Shown here: piece by piece, positions 23,601 through 32,483 of the stretch
Position numbering within the stretch: the first letter of the stretch is position 1
Layout: each line of letters opens with the position of its first letter
Origin: a virus
IMG/VR virus record: IMGVR_UViG_3300022074_000074
Span: 1 to 49,350 of that record
Length of the DNA stretch: 49,350 nucleotides
Direction: 5' to 3' (one strand)
Made by a program: the position numbers and the translations under genes
Notes under the pieces: model-generated
Database searches by the model: none
What the model saw: only the letters and a program-made list of their open reading frames with translations
What the model was told of the DNA's origin: nothing

Positions 23601-24856
23601 GCGGCATGGTCGTCAGCGGTTGGTTCACCAACTGCAAGAGCTCCGGTGGAATCTCTTTTAGCAATCGTGTTTGCGGTTGCAGTTGTATCAATATCTGCGG
23701 TAAGACTAAGTTCACCTCCTGAACCAAAAGTAAAATCTGCGGTGTCGATGTTTAAGCCAATTTTACCTCCTGTAATGTCGAAAGAAGAAACTGCAGCACC
23801 GGCACTGTTGTAAAGTTGTACACCGTCAGCACCACTTGCACCAGTAACAGAACTAACAGCAAATGCTGTGGCATCATCACTTTTATATTTAATAAGGTAA
23901 ACAATTGCATTACCGCCAATAGGATCTTCATCACTAGGAGAACCAATTGTATCCGGAAGAGTAGTGCTGCCACTTACAGAAGGACTGTTAAGACCTTCAA
24001 GAAGTTCAACAATTTCTTTATAAGTAATATCAGCAGGGCTTGCATTTTCATCATATGAAATAGTTTGCCCGTCGCATGGCAACCATCCTGGAGCACCATC
24101 CCATTTGGTAAATTCGGCTGGACTACCTTCTGTTGCCCAGGAATCAAGAATCCTTGCGTCCACCGCAATCATCGTTCCAACTGGAATAAGATTAACAGGT
24201 AAAGTAAAGTTTTCTGCTTGTAAAAGTGATCGAACCGAAGTAGCAATATTACCTTCAAGCGTGCTTTGAGCAAACCATTCGACATCTGGTGAACCTCCTC
24301 CACTCCATCTTAAAAGAGAAGCGGTGGTTCCAGGAGAAGTTCCAGGCAAATTCCAATCATAGTTATTAACGGTAAGGACTGGAGATGTACCTGCAAGTGC
24401 TAGTTTATTTCCAGTAGCAATTTCAAAAATTCCTGTCTCGCTTCCCGCGTAATTAAACTGAAGTTTTTCTGGGGTGCCCGCATTTTCAAATTTAAGAGAA
24501 GCAGCATTAGATGAAGCAGAAGATTTAAAACCAATACCTTTGGCACCAATTAATTGAATACCATCGCCGGTTGTAGAACTACCAGAGCTGATATTTAAAG
24601 TTGACGTGCTGATTGTTCCTGTGGTACCACCGAACGAATAATCACCCGTAATTAAAACACTGCCACTAAAATTTGTAGACTGGCTAAAAGTTTTTATACC
24701 AGTAACTGTTTGATTAGAGGCAAGGGTCATTATACCCTCTGTATTTGTAACGAAGTCGGTGGCATTAAGGCCGTCGATTATAGCATTACATTTATCCGCC
24801 CACTCTTTAAACGTGTCGGTATTGTCAATTCGTGTTAAAGTAAAGTCGTAGGCCAT
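20648..24856 (-). CDS. large tail fibre with collar domain and RCC1-like repeats
   Basis: A 1402-residue fibre. The N-terminal ~210 residues start with a segment of the form F-T-L-T-R-I-D-N-T-D-T-F-K-E-W-A-D-K-C-N then beta-rich repeats typical of fibre shafts. Residues about 223-325 are a phage tail-collar domain (P-V-G-T-M-I-A-V-D, G-W-L-P-C-D-G-Q-T-I, then T-T-L-P-D-x-I-G), as in T4 gp12. The C-terminal ~900 residues have scattered units of the RCC1 type: a hydrophobic strand, G-x-G-x-N, and G-Q-x-G-x-G (for example Y-G-T-G-R-N-A-E-G-Q-I-G at 522-533, also W-L-I-G-S-S-D-N-T-Y-G-S-I-G, F-A-G-S-S-A-T-G-Q-S-G-N-G, L-G-F-G-S-N-R-Q-R-Q-L). A beta-propeller receptor-binding tip is predicted. It lies downstream of the giant DUF4815-like gene. 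Confidence 0.85.
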   Translation of the reverse strand: MAYDFTLTRIDNTDTFKEWADKCNAIIDGLNATDFVTNTEGIMTLASNQTVTGIKTFSQSTNFSGSVLITGDYSFGGTTGTISTSTLNISSGSSTTGDGIQLIGAKGIGFKSSASSNAASLKFENAGTPEKLQFNYAGSETGIFEIATGNKLALAGTSPVLTVNNYDWNLPGTSPGTTASLLRWSGGGSPDVEWFAQSTLEGNIATSVRSLLQAENFTLPVNLIPVGTMIAVDARILDSWATEGSPAEFTKWDGAPGWLPCDGQTISYDENASPADITYKEIVELLEGLNSPSVSGSTTLPDTIGSPSDEDPIGGNAIVYLIKYKSDDATAFAVSSVTGASGADGVQLYNSAGAAVSSFDITGGKIGLNIDTADFTFGSGGELSLTADIDTTATANTIAKRDSTGALAVGEPTADDHAATKAFVDKVVGERGSTISFPELMDGHQSFADKELSLSLVGRGGRGLATGINRFERHGERISEGTMVANRGFNTFSPVTDQDAIFKRTICTANNFFFIDNDDIIYGTGRNAEGQIGQKDRGTTGDFETFYTQYHQSGQQPYNDDFVELPVPALLPQKSEWSANAVTVDTVAYSNSADNPTIVVKTKDGIGNEYESGSRTQGLEKYETDSSVPYTRGWLIGSSDNTYGSIGLGTNFSGEIVTTTSNGHNRGTAITLGAATSVLSEGILIPGGRRKILVGGQEVRQVFTAAQMNQGPNNFNIQNNTNTVQYYAFLDEDDSGGPEPGNAYKFYIFAVAPISITNVRTGGSIRPQIGFRRDNDGVFDYFAMTLTSRASSFTPIVRVPTAKSSVERDLPAIAKLVYFAQEETDDDGEEGEKFPFDYNDKIILQGLQESTFEMGSSENIVPATNARTSYTTSGPRVFGIQGAGASLWATFGATDTERESGISAALAADTTFKDKINKRFHYYKRNATLAGGLGVDDSAALAQWKTNLGFSGSETFNQFSYYVKKSAVSERGSWLIVGKPGNESDNELWFAGSSATGQSGNGDTSGAITRHVPVVFGSTSVAGGSITQQSSGVFKKSTDHGYEDFERLEVRNKFYYIVRGDTQNRNLSNRFRLFESASDAFDAIIEKDPNSSGIAAANSNKYADDAITEAVIRHYPKLKGVFDISIGTSSIESAHDYVLVRRTTDTTSDTNQLDALAESSLASDKINVLGFGSNRQRQLTASGDQKVFPISIQLNTTDKPVDIIAISNSNVSFVVTENTSTAARTLKVAGDSSTGLTDTGVITGNTGGFISSETLSSSWSVSKVFAQAGVNSTNLSTVFIVAESKTTAGNYALFAAGKNLKERFGTPHGVDNTGVAVAIDNYIRVPFPEDPSNIVSIQGIQGTSGPATFALCKTPESGETAEEFSAKPGRVYGAGLSKHYFGNESSAITHTWHQIDGQIVST

Positions 24857-24878
24857 AGATTAAATTTTTCTTGTAGAT

Positions 24879-25088
24879 CTATTTATCACTGTACATCACA
24901 GCTTCTAATTTAATAATTCTTTCTTTTAAATCGCAAACTTCTTGTTTAAGTTCTTTAATTTCTCTATTACGTTTCTTTCTAGCAAGTGCTGATTTATAAC
25001 CTTCTTTATCTGTATTGGTAATAATTCCGGTATTTAAATTTTTTACCAAATGGGGGTTATCGGCAATTTGTCTTTTTGATTCATTCAT
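24879..25088 (-). CDS. small basic coiled-coil virion-linked protein
   Basis: A 69-residue protein. The first half has the pattern N-P-H-L-V-K-N-L-N-T-G-I-I-T-N-T-D-K-E-G-Y seen in small structural-region proteins of T4-like marine phages. The second half is a basic segment (A-R-K-K-R-N-R) followed by a heptad helix with Leu/Val/Ile every seven residues, a bZIP-like layout that predicts a dimeric or trimeric coiled coil. The start is the ATG two bases before the end of the upstream gene, whose stop it effectively touches; a TTG five codons upstream is the alternative. Its position between the giant structural gene and the fibre suggests a fibre chaperone or small adaptor. No function is known. 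Confidence 0.7.
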   Translation of the reverse strand: MNESKRQIADNPHLVKNLNTGIITNTDKEGYKSALARKKRNREIKELKQEVCDLKERIIKLEAVMYSDK

Positions 25089-25089
25089 A

Positions 25090-28000
25090 TTAAACGGTTG
25101 CAACCGCTCTCAAATCTTTTGCGAATGGAGCATCTCCGTAATTTTTTCCACGCAATTCAATTTTAATTATAAACGAACTAAATTCAGTTGTGCCGGTATT
25201 AAGGTTAAATCTTACTTCATTAAAAATTGTTCTATCAACATTAATTGGAATTGACGTAGGATCTAGCGGAGAAACCGTATGCCAATCTGTATCTGTCTCG
25301 GTACTTGAGATAATTTGACCGTTTGTATCTTTAAGCTGAACATATACTTCTACATCAGATGTAGAAGAAGGTCGATTTACATCAAGGTAAATATCGATTT
25401 GATCGCTTAAATTATCAAGGGTAATTTCACGAGTAACATATTGAGAAGTATCTCCTGTTTCGGATATAAAATAGTTTCGTGTTTCAAGGGAAAGATCCCT
25501 GTTAATAACTGGAGTTAACCTTTCATCATTAGAGCTAAAGAATGTTTCAATGCGCGTATCTTTAAAATTATCTGCTTGAATTTCGTAATTTTCATTACTA
25601 ATATATTCAATTGGAAGTCCTGCTGTAACATCGTATTTAACACCAGAAAAGTAAATTTCGTTTCGAATAGATGTTTTACCGCCAAGATTAATTGCTTTTT
25701 GATTTAAAGCAAAAGCTCCGACTTTATATTTGTTAAGAGTTCCTTTTATTGTTTCGTCTGTTTTACTACTGCTGTCGCTAATAGTTATTGTCGGCGCTTC
25801 AAGATAGCCAAACCCTTTCTTTGTGATATCAATGCGGGAAATTGAATCATCTGCGGGGTTAAATACCGGAACAGCTGTTGCAGTAACTCCACCAGGGAAC
25901 GCAACTTTAGTTGAGTTACCATCTGAATCAATTACGGTTGTGAATGGCGCTTCAACAGTAACAGTACAAGTAAGTGCATCCCAACCTGTATTATTAGAAA
26001 TTATAGATGCATCAATTTCGCCAAGATGTGTTCCAACTTGTGGACAAGCGACAAGCGAAGCAGTTTCGCCGGTTGCAAACGATCCGCGTTTTAAGCTAAA
26101 TTTTAAATCCCTGTTTTGTATTGCGGTCCAAGTTGTTTTATTAGAACTTGCAAAAAACGATCCAAGTGCAGGCTGTGAAGTAATAATTTGACCTGTGATA
26201 AGATCCGTTTTATCACCTCCAAGTTCTGCGATAAAAGCAGTGTACTCTGAGCTTGCTGAGAAACAAACAATTGCGTATTCGGTGTCAGCAGACAGATAAA
26301 CTGGATAAGGGTATTTAAATGTGGTTGCAAGAGATCCATCCGCACTTGTTCCGACATCTTCCCAGTTAACGGTTGACTCACTACCTGAAACAATATCTCC
26401 AGTTGGATAACCATTAACCGTTGTTACGATGTAAGATTTAATAGGAACCTTTGTGCTCTCGCTTGGTTTCCCTGCAAAGAAAAGATCAATTGACGTGGCA
26501 AAAATACCTGTTTCATCCGTAACCCTAAAAGTCTGAGCAATTGGATCCCACCGTCGTGTACGTCTTTCAGTTCTTGTAGTTGTAGTAATTCGAGGAAGTG
26601 TGGCGCTAATGCTTATAGTCTGCTTGTTTGTTTGAAGACCATTAGAGATGTATCTTGCCAAAGCGTTGCTTGTAGATTCATCTTCCAAATTACGTGGTGA
26701 ATTTGTAATAGTAATAGTCTTTTCTCCAGAAGAGAATTTAAGGCTATCGTTATTAGGAATAATAAGCACACCTTCTACAATGCCATCTGTATCAGAAATA
26801 ACATCAGAAGTAACAAACGTCTCAAGAAGTGTTGCTTCATCAGCCCCATCATATTGTGTCAAGCTGGATTGATCAAAGCCTGGAAGTAAATCATTAATTA
26901 GTCTTTCTTTTTCAGCAGCGCTTGCGGGCCCCGCCTCAACTGTTTCAATAATTTTAGTAACATAACTCCAAAACTGTTTCCCTGCCCCAGCAATACGATT
27001 TGCAGGGTCGGTTACAAATGCACGATCAGAAGCCTTTAAGTTATACCAACGCGTTCCAAACCAAGTAGGAACCGAAAGATTGTTTGTAAGAAACTTAGTC
27101 ACTTGTGTTTCGATGTCATTTGTAAGAATTGCTGTTTCTGTGTGATCATGACTGTTTACAATATCATCACGTGTTAAAAGGTGTGCATATTCTGTAACAT
27201 CAATACCATCGATGAAGAAAAAGAACTTGGAATTTGGTTTAAGACCTTCTGCTCGGAAGTAAACTGCCTTTGAGCGTGCGTATGGACGAATCTTAACATC
27301 TGTTACAAATTCACCAAGGGATTGTTCAATTCGCTCCTGAACAATCTCTGTCTCCGTGACTGTTCTTTCTTCCACCCGCATCGTATTCCTCCTCCGGGCC
27401 CCAATGGTTCTCCATCCTCCACCAAACTGAGTATTTGTTCTTTGCTGAGTAAGACCAACACGCTCGTTAAGGTCGCGGATTGAATCAAATAAACCTGTTC
27501 CACCAAAAATATCGAAATCAATTTCTGGAGCGGTAATTGTATCATTCCATGTATCAACCTCCGGAGCAAGAATCATAGAACCAAGTGTTGCAACATATTC
27601 ATAGGGTTGAACACTTACAAATTGTGTAGCAAAAGGTTGATTGGTATACACAACCTCGTTATACGGAAGTGTTAATGCTTCATTGCTAAGGCCGCTATTA
27701 GTAAATTGAGAATCAGCATTGATATCAATCCCATTTGTTTGAGTTAATTCAAAGGGAATGCTATAAGCAGAAAATGCAGGATAAAGATGCCCTCGTTCTC
27801 TTTCATAGTGACAAATAAATTCGCTATTTAGCACATCACCAATTGTAAAGTTTCTAAATCCTTCTGCAACAAGACCATTTTTAAACCTTGCTGTTCCATC
27901 ATCATCAAAGATACTTTTATCATCCGCGCTTTTTTCAAGAAGTGAAAGAGCTGTATAATATTCAAGGTTTGACACTCGCGTATCAATTCTTCCAATATCG

Positions 28001-30468
28001 CTCATTGTATAACGCTGATGACGGAATGATTCAACATCAATATTGGTAGCTTTAAATGTATAAGCAGGAATATTTAAATTATGAAGTACTAAACCGTTTG
28101 ATGAAGCATTTGCCGCAACAGGTAAAAGACTTGGTATTCCCTTTTCAATAGAGAATTCGCCATTAGACAAAATTACTATTGAATCAACCCGCGGTAAAAA
28201 GTAATCAATATCGCCGATAATTGGACTATAAGGATCCAGTGAAAGAACATCTGTTGTAGATGGATAAGGACGAATGTCAAAGAAGTCTCCCAAACGATTT
28301 CCATTGTAAAGAGGAATATCATCAAGATCAGATTGACCACCACCAGAATTTCTATAACTATTTACCGTATAAAAATTACCTCCACTAAATTTCCAATGCA
28401 CAACATTTACATTTGTTTCACCAGCTTTAAGGCACCGCACCTTAGCAGTTTCGTATTGCGTCGATGTTTGGCCGTCGGTAACAAGTTCAAAGTTTTCGTC
28501 GGGAACACTAATCAAATGAAAGACACCAGGCAATTCAACAATATCGCCAAGAGCTGGAGTCCCAGCCAAAGTTATTGTTTCGGTAGTTTCTGTTTTAATG
28601 CCAAGAGAGTCAAGATTTTTGGCAACAGTAGCAATAATACTAATAGTATCACCTGAATCCGCAGCAGAAGGTGAATCTCCTGAAAAATCTAAAGTTAAAG
28701 TTCCCGCAGAAGTATTAGAAACAATAGTAAAATCGGTTGATTCCAGTACTTCGTCTTTGGTTGCGTTGTAAACAATAACTGAAGAAGGACTTTTATCAAA
28801 TGTTGAGCCAGTAACGCTAAAAGTTACAGTCTTATCGGAAGCGACGGTGATGGTTTCTGTATCAGGATCTTGCGGGAAGTTAACCTTTTCAGATACTTGA
28901 ATTGAGTTAAATGTTTTAACCGCGGTGTTTGGTAATTCAAAAAGAGTAGAATTGATATTTGTATCGTGCAGCTTTATTCCATTTCTTTCTTGAACTTCAA
29001 AATTAACATCACCTAAATTGGTAATCGCAGCACCTTTAATTGTAGCTACATTGTCAAAAATCTTTCCTGCATTGAGAGAAATTTCACGAAGAAACAAACG
29101 AAATCTATTACCGCTTATAAATTCAACAGAAAGAATCTTACAAGTACCAATCGTCGCGGATGTGGAATCAACTAGATTATATGTTAAAGTATTACTGTCA
29201 AGAAAAGGAAGACCACCACCGGTATGCGGTGAGCCAAGATTTCTAAAATTACCTTCAACATAGTTACCCATACTTGCAACCGTTGAACCATCTTCCAAAA
29301 CACCGTTTTGTAAATCAGCAGCAGATACCCGTGCTTTATCTCCTAAAAGAGTAAGTGGGCCGGCAAGCTCAATTCTTTTTCCACGTACGTATGCAACAGA
29401 AGGAGAAAGCGTTGCTGCGTATTTTTTATTTGCTTCTGTCTGGGAAAGATCATTGGCTGCTGTGCTATTTTTATAACGGCCGGTGTAAGAATCTTCGCTT
29501 AAAACTTCTTGAATTTCAACATTAAATTTATCAACAACATAACTTCCACTTTCTTCAAAGGTTCTTTCTGCAAGAACTTTTTCTAAAGTTGTATCGCTGT
29601 TGTCAATGGGATTTTCAATAACAATAACTTCGTTATCTTTAATCTCTAAAAGAGCTACAAGATTTTCTTTTTCACTAAAATTTTCAACAAGATCAAGTTT
29701 AAGATTTATTTGATAGCGGTCTGCGCCTGGAGCCGCAAAGTTCGGAAATCCATTTGCGTTATCAAATAAAGTTGAATCTTCGCCCGAAGTAATTTGCTTT
29801 TCATCAATTTGCAATACCGCGAAACCGTCAAAAAGCTCGTCTTCACTTAAAGCTCTACACGTATATTGTTCTGCAGTTGATGCCAAGCATCCTTTAACAA
29901 AGAAAACACCCGTTGTAAGATTCGCGCTAATTGCTTTTCCATTATTGATAACCAATCCCTCAACAATATTTTGCTGTGTAAGGCCTTGAATAGAAACATT
30001 ACCACCAACAATTTCATTTGCACTTCCAACACCCGTACTGGAATTACCAGCTCGACGATATTGAATAAAAAGACGGTATGAAAGAGAATTTAATTCTTCA
30101 ATCTTGACTAGACTTGCTGAAACAGCAGATTCCGTAGAAGTTATTGAAATACCTGTTAAATCCACAGTCAAGTTTTCAAAAGCAGTAGCATCTTCTGAAC
30201 CATTGAATTGAACGTCAATAAATCTTAATGTATTATCAAAAGTACAATCACCGCCAACAATACCGGTATTCGGCTTAAATAAACTTTGACCTAAACGATC
30301 AAGCTGGGCTTGAAGAATTGACTGGGCCTGATTTAATTCTCTGGCCTGAACAGTTCTTCCTGGCTGAAATAAAACCCTTAAATAATTTTTATCGTCCGGC
30401 GTTAAACCGGAAGTATCCGGTGTATTAATGTCGTCGAAATATTTTGATGTGTAAGCGGTGATTGCCAT
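25090..30468 (-). CDS. giant DUF4815-like baseplate/fibre-attachment structural protein
   Basis: A 1792-residue protein. The N-terminus (N-Y-L-R-V-L-F-Q-P-G-R-T-V-Q-A-R-E-L-N-Q-A-Q-S-I-L-Q, residues 28-53) is the signature of the DUF4815 family of phage structural proteins. Near residues 1320-1340 the run R-R-W-D-P-I-A-Q-T-F-R-V matches the D-P-L/I-A-Q-(S/T)-F hallmark of the large baseplate-linked proteins of cyanophages. The rest is beta-rich, with a fibronectin-like composition, and has no catalytic motif. It probably occupies the role of T4 gp9/gp10/gp11 or of a proximal fibre, which are absent here. It starts within the TAATG overlap with gp8, so the two are translationally coupled. The family name is from memory of the motif; the role is inferred from position. 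Confidence 0.8.
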   Translation of the reverse strand: MAITAYTSKYFDDINTPDTSGLTPDDKNYLRVLFQPGRTVQARELNQAQSILQAQLDRLGQSLFKPNTGIVGGDCTFDNTLRFIDVQFNGSEDATAFENLTVDLTGISITSTESAVSASLVKIEELNSLSYRLFIQYRRAGNSSTGVGSANEIVGGNVSIQGLTQQNIVEGLVINNGKAISANLTTGVFFVKGCLASTAEQYTCRALSEDELFDGFAVLQIDEKQITSGEDSTLFDNANGFPNFAAPGADRYQINLKLDLVENFSEKENLVALLEIKDNEVIVIENPIDNSDTTLEKVLAERTFEESGSYVVDKFNVEIQEVLSEDSYTGRYKNSTAANDLSQTEANKKYAATLSPSVAYVRGKRIELAGPLTLLGDKARVSAADLQNGVLEDGSTVASMGNYVEGNFRNLGSPHTGGGLPFLDSNTLTYNLVDSTSATIGTCKILSVEFISGNRFRLFLREISLNAGKIFDNVATIKGAAITNLGDVNFEVQERNGIKLHDTNINSTLFELPNTAVKTFNSIQVSEKVNFPQDPDTETITVASDKTVTFSVTGSTFDKSPSSVIVYNATKDEVLESTDFTIVSNTSAGTLTLDFSGDSPSAADSGDTISIIATVAKNLDSLGIKTETTETITLAGTPALGDIVELPGVFHLISVPDENFELVTDGQTSTQYETAKVRCLKAGETNVNVVHWKFSGGNFYTVNSYRNSGGGQSDLDDIPLYNGNRLGDFFDIRPYPSTTDVLSLDPYSPIIGDIDYFLPRVDSIVILSNGEFSIEKGIPSLLPVAANASSNGLVLHNLNIPAYTFKATNIDVESFRHQRYTMSDIGRIDTRVSNLEYYTALSLLEKSADDKSIFDDDGTARFKNGLVAEGFRNFTIGDVLNSEFICHYERERGHLYPAFSAYSIPFELTQTNGIDINADSQFTNSGLSNEALTLPYNEVVYTNQPFATQFVSVQPYEYVATLGSMILAPEVDTWNDTITAPEIDFDIFGGTGLFDSIRDLNERVGLTQQRTNTQFGGGWRTIGARRRNTMRVEERTVTETEIVQERIEQSLGEFVTDVKIRPYARSKAVYFRAEGLKPNSKFFFFIDGIDVTEYAHLLTRDDIVNSHDHTETAILTNDIETQVTKFLTNNLSVPTWFGTRWYNLKASDRAFVTDPANRIAGAGKQFWSYVTKIIETVEAGPASAAEKERLINDLLPGFDQSSLTQYDGADEATLLETFVTSDVISDTDGIVEGVLIIPNNDSLKFSSGEKTITITNSPRNLEDESTSNALARYISNGLQTNKQTISISATLPRITTTTRTERRTRRWDPIAQTFRVTDETGIFATSIDLFFAGKPSESTKVPIKSYIVTTVNGYPTGDIVSGSESTVNWEDVGTSADGSLATTFKYPYPVYLSADTEYAIVCFSASSEYTAFIAELGGDKTDLITGQIITSQPALGSFFASSNKTTWTAIQNRDLKFSLKRGSFATGETASLVACPQVGTHLGEIDASIISNNTGWDALTCTVTVEAPFTTVIDSDGNSTKVAFPGGVTATAVPVFNPADDSISRIDITKKGFGYLEAPTITISDSSSKTDETIKGTLNKYKVGAFALNQKAINLGGKTSIRNEIYFSGVKYDVTAGLPIEYISNENYEIQADNFKDTRIETFFSSNDERLTPVINRDLSLETRNYFISETGDTSQYVTREITLDNLSDQIDIYLDVNRPSSTSDVEVYVQLKDTNGQIISSTETDTDWHTVSPLDPTSIPINVDRTIFNEVRFNLNTGTTEFSSFIIKIELRGKNYGDAPFAKDLRAVATV

Positions 30469-32453
30469 TATAGTTGAATGATAAGTTTAAGCTCTTCGTT
30501 TTGACCTTCTGCACGAGTAATTGTTGCACGGTTGTCAATAAAAACAACATCCCCAGATCCTTGTTTATAAGTTGACTGGACTCTGGTAGATGGAATAAGA
30601 CTGGTAACAACCGATGAAGCTCCTAGCTCGTCATCTTTAGGTGGATTAAACGTTAAAGCAGTAGCTATATCGGTTTCAGACGATACAAGAATTGACTCGT
30701 ATCCATAAAAATGATCAGTGTAATAATAATATCTAAATGGATCTAAAGCAAGTCCATTTTCAACCGTTTGTACGTGAGAAATAACACCAACCTTTTTACC
30801 ATTTTGAACGATTTGCCACCCAGCTCCAATTGGATTTGAGCCGTCTGCAGGAATTACTTGAGTTCCTGGGAATGTAAAATACTTCAAAGGTTGAATATAA
30901 GGATCGGTAAGATTGGTATCAGAAGTTGTTAAAGGATTTCTAATAACTGAAACCTGGTGATATTCAGTAGCATTAGGAATAAAAGTAGCATTACCGGTAT
31001 CTGCAAAAAGACCAAGATAAAATGCCGGAAGGGTTTCAAACTTCTTAGACCCAAATCCATCAACCGACCCAATCTTTGGAATTGCAATTGCGTCTCTTCG
31101 TAAGCTTGCTGCGACGTATGTTGCAGAACCATCAGTAAAATCCAAAAGGCCTGTTCCACCGTTAGCTGGGCGAAGATTTTCAATATCGCTAATATCAACT
31201 CTACAGTTTTTCCATCTGCGCAATCCAATCGATCCGTCCGTGGGATCAACTAAAGTTGTGTAATGAGTATCCGTTAAACGAATTTCAGAAATGGATTTCT
31301 CTGAGATGTTTACAATATAATCAGCGTTTGTAAGAGTCAGACTGCGAGAGTTTCCAGTTTCATCAACGCCATGAACAGTTACATCAGCTTGTAAAGTAGT
31401 GGTTGTATCGCCCGCGCCAAATGTACCAGACGGCTCGTAAACGTTACCTCCGTTAATCAGGTTAAAACCGTAAAGAAGTCCACCGGTCTTTTGCTTAATA
31501 TAAGTAGGAAGATCGTTACTTCCACTTAATGTAAATAGTGAAGGGGAATCAACTAGATTTTCAATATCAGCAAGTGTACTTCCTCCAGAAATTGTAGAAG
31601 CAGTAACCAACGTAGAAGCCGGGGAAGAACTAAGTGAATCCCTAATTGCTTGAGCCAATTGATCTATTGTAAGATCAACTGTGCCGGCAGGACTATCGGA
31701 ATTTGTCGGAACTGTAATTGTAACAGCGTTTCCAACTTCGGTAACGCTAATCCCACTTATAAAGGGGCTTGTATCATCAAGATTAAATTCAACCGTAATA
31801 TTATTTCCAGATATTCCAGCTGTTACGGCTTCCAGTTTTAAAACACCGTCAGTAAATTCAACAAATGCAAATGCTGAAGAACTGTTATCTCTTGCAGAAG
31901 TAGTACTTGAACCATCACCAATATCAACAAATTGCGAACTATTAATATCACTGTTAATTTCGTATCTTCCAAGATAGGTAAATACGTAACCCGAAGAAGT
32001 TGAAAGTACTCCGTAATCAAAAAATGAATTTCCGAGTCTGCTTATCACATCCGCGTCAACCGCAGATCCATCAGCGGGGGCTTGTAAAACCAAAAAGATT
32101 TGGTCACCTGCCATAACGTAACAAGGATTAACGTTGTTAACATTATCAGCATAAAAACAAGTTGGATCAAGAGGATCGTATTGTTTATATTTTGTTGATG
32201 CTTGAACGTCGTTTCTTGGAATCACACGAGAAGTATTTGTGGAATTAATTCTAAATAGTCCAGTAATGTGATCTAAAACACGTTGATTATCTTTAAATGT
32301 TCCAACCGGAAATGGAGAAGTTGCAGAAGTACCTGCTACATCGTCCCATGTATCTTGTTGGCCGATAGCGATATAATATGAATTATTCGTAATATCAGAA
32401 TCCAAAAGATCCGTGGAATTTCTTCGGAATTGTTCTGTAATAATGGCTGCCAT
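30468..32453 (-). CDS. 8: baseplate wedge protein gp8, enlarged
   Basis: A 661-residue homologue of T4 gp8 (334 residues). The ends match the family: N-terminal F-R-R-N-S-x-x-L-L with Y-Y-I-A-I-G-Q-Q-D-T-W-D-D near 26-39, I-P-R-N-D-V near 78-83, the V-F-T-Y-L-G-R-Y-E-I segment near 157-166, H-Q-V-S-V-I-R-N-P-L near 500, and the C-terminal I-D-N-R-A-T-I-T-R-A-E-G-Q-N-E-E-L-K-L-I-I pattern like T4 E-N-R-P-P-I...E-E-I-N-I-L. Residues about 195-310 are an inserted beta domain of the type G-N-N-I-T-V-E-F and A-I-R-D-S-L...L-V-T-A-S, a module found in many phage surface proteins. A perfect late octamer lies five bases before the ATG. gp8 binds the gp7/gp10 part of the wedge in T4. Confidence 0.85.
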   Translation of the reverse strand: MAAIITEQFRRNSTDLLDSDITNNSYYIAIGQQDTWDDVAGTSATSPFPVGTFKDNQRVLDHITGLFRINSTNTSRVIPRNDVQASTKYKQYDPLDPTCFYADNVNNVNPCYVMAGDQIFLVLQAPADGSAVDADVISRLGNSFFDYGVLSTSSGYVFTYLGRYEINSDINSSQFVDIGDGSSTTSARDNSSSAFAFVEFTDGVLKLEAVTAGISGNNITVEFNLDDTSPFISGISVTEVGNAVTITVPTNSDSPAGTVDLTIDQLAQAIRDSLSSSPASTLVTASTISGGSTLADIENLVDSPSLFTLSGSNDLPTYIKQKTGGLLYGFNLINGGNVYEPSGTFGAGDTTTTLQADVTVHGVDETGNSRSLTLTNADYIVNISEKSISEIRLTDTHYTTLVDPTDGSIGLRRWKNCRVDISDIENLRPANGGTGLLDFTDGSATYVAASLRRDAIAIPKIGSVDGFGSKKFETLPAFYLGLFADTGNATFIPNATEYHQVSVIRNPLTTSDTNLTDPYIQPLKYFTFPGTQVIPADGSNPIGAGWQIVQNGKKVGVISHVQTVENGLALDPFRYYYYTDHFYGYESILVSSETDIATALTFNPPKDDELGASSVVTSLIPSTRVQSTYKQGSGDVVFIDNRATITRAEGQNEELKLIIQL

Positions 32454-32458
32454 AATGT

Positions 32459-32466
32459 TATTTATA
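32459..32466 (-). promoter_or_regulatory. late promoter TATAAATA, five bases before gp8 ATG
   Basis: A perfect T4 late octamer on the minus strand, spacer ACATT, then ATG. Confidence 0.78.
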
Positions 32467-32483
32467 CGTTAAAAAATTATTTA

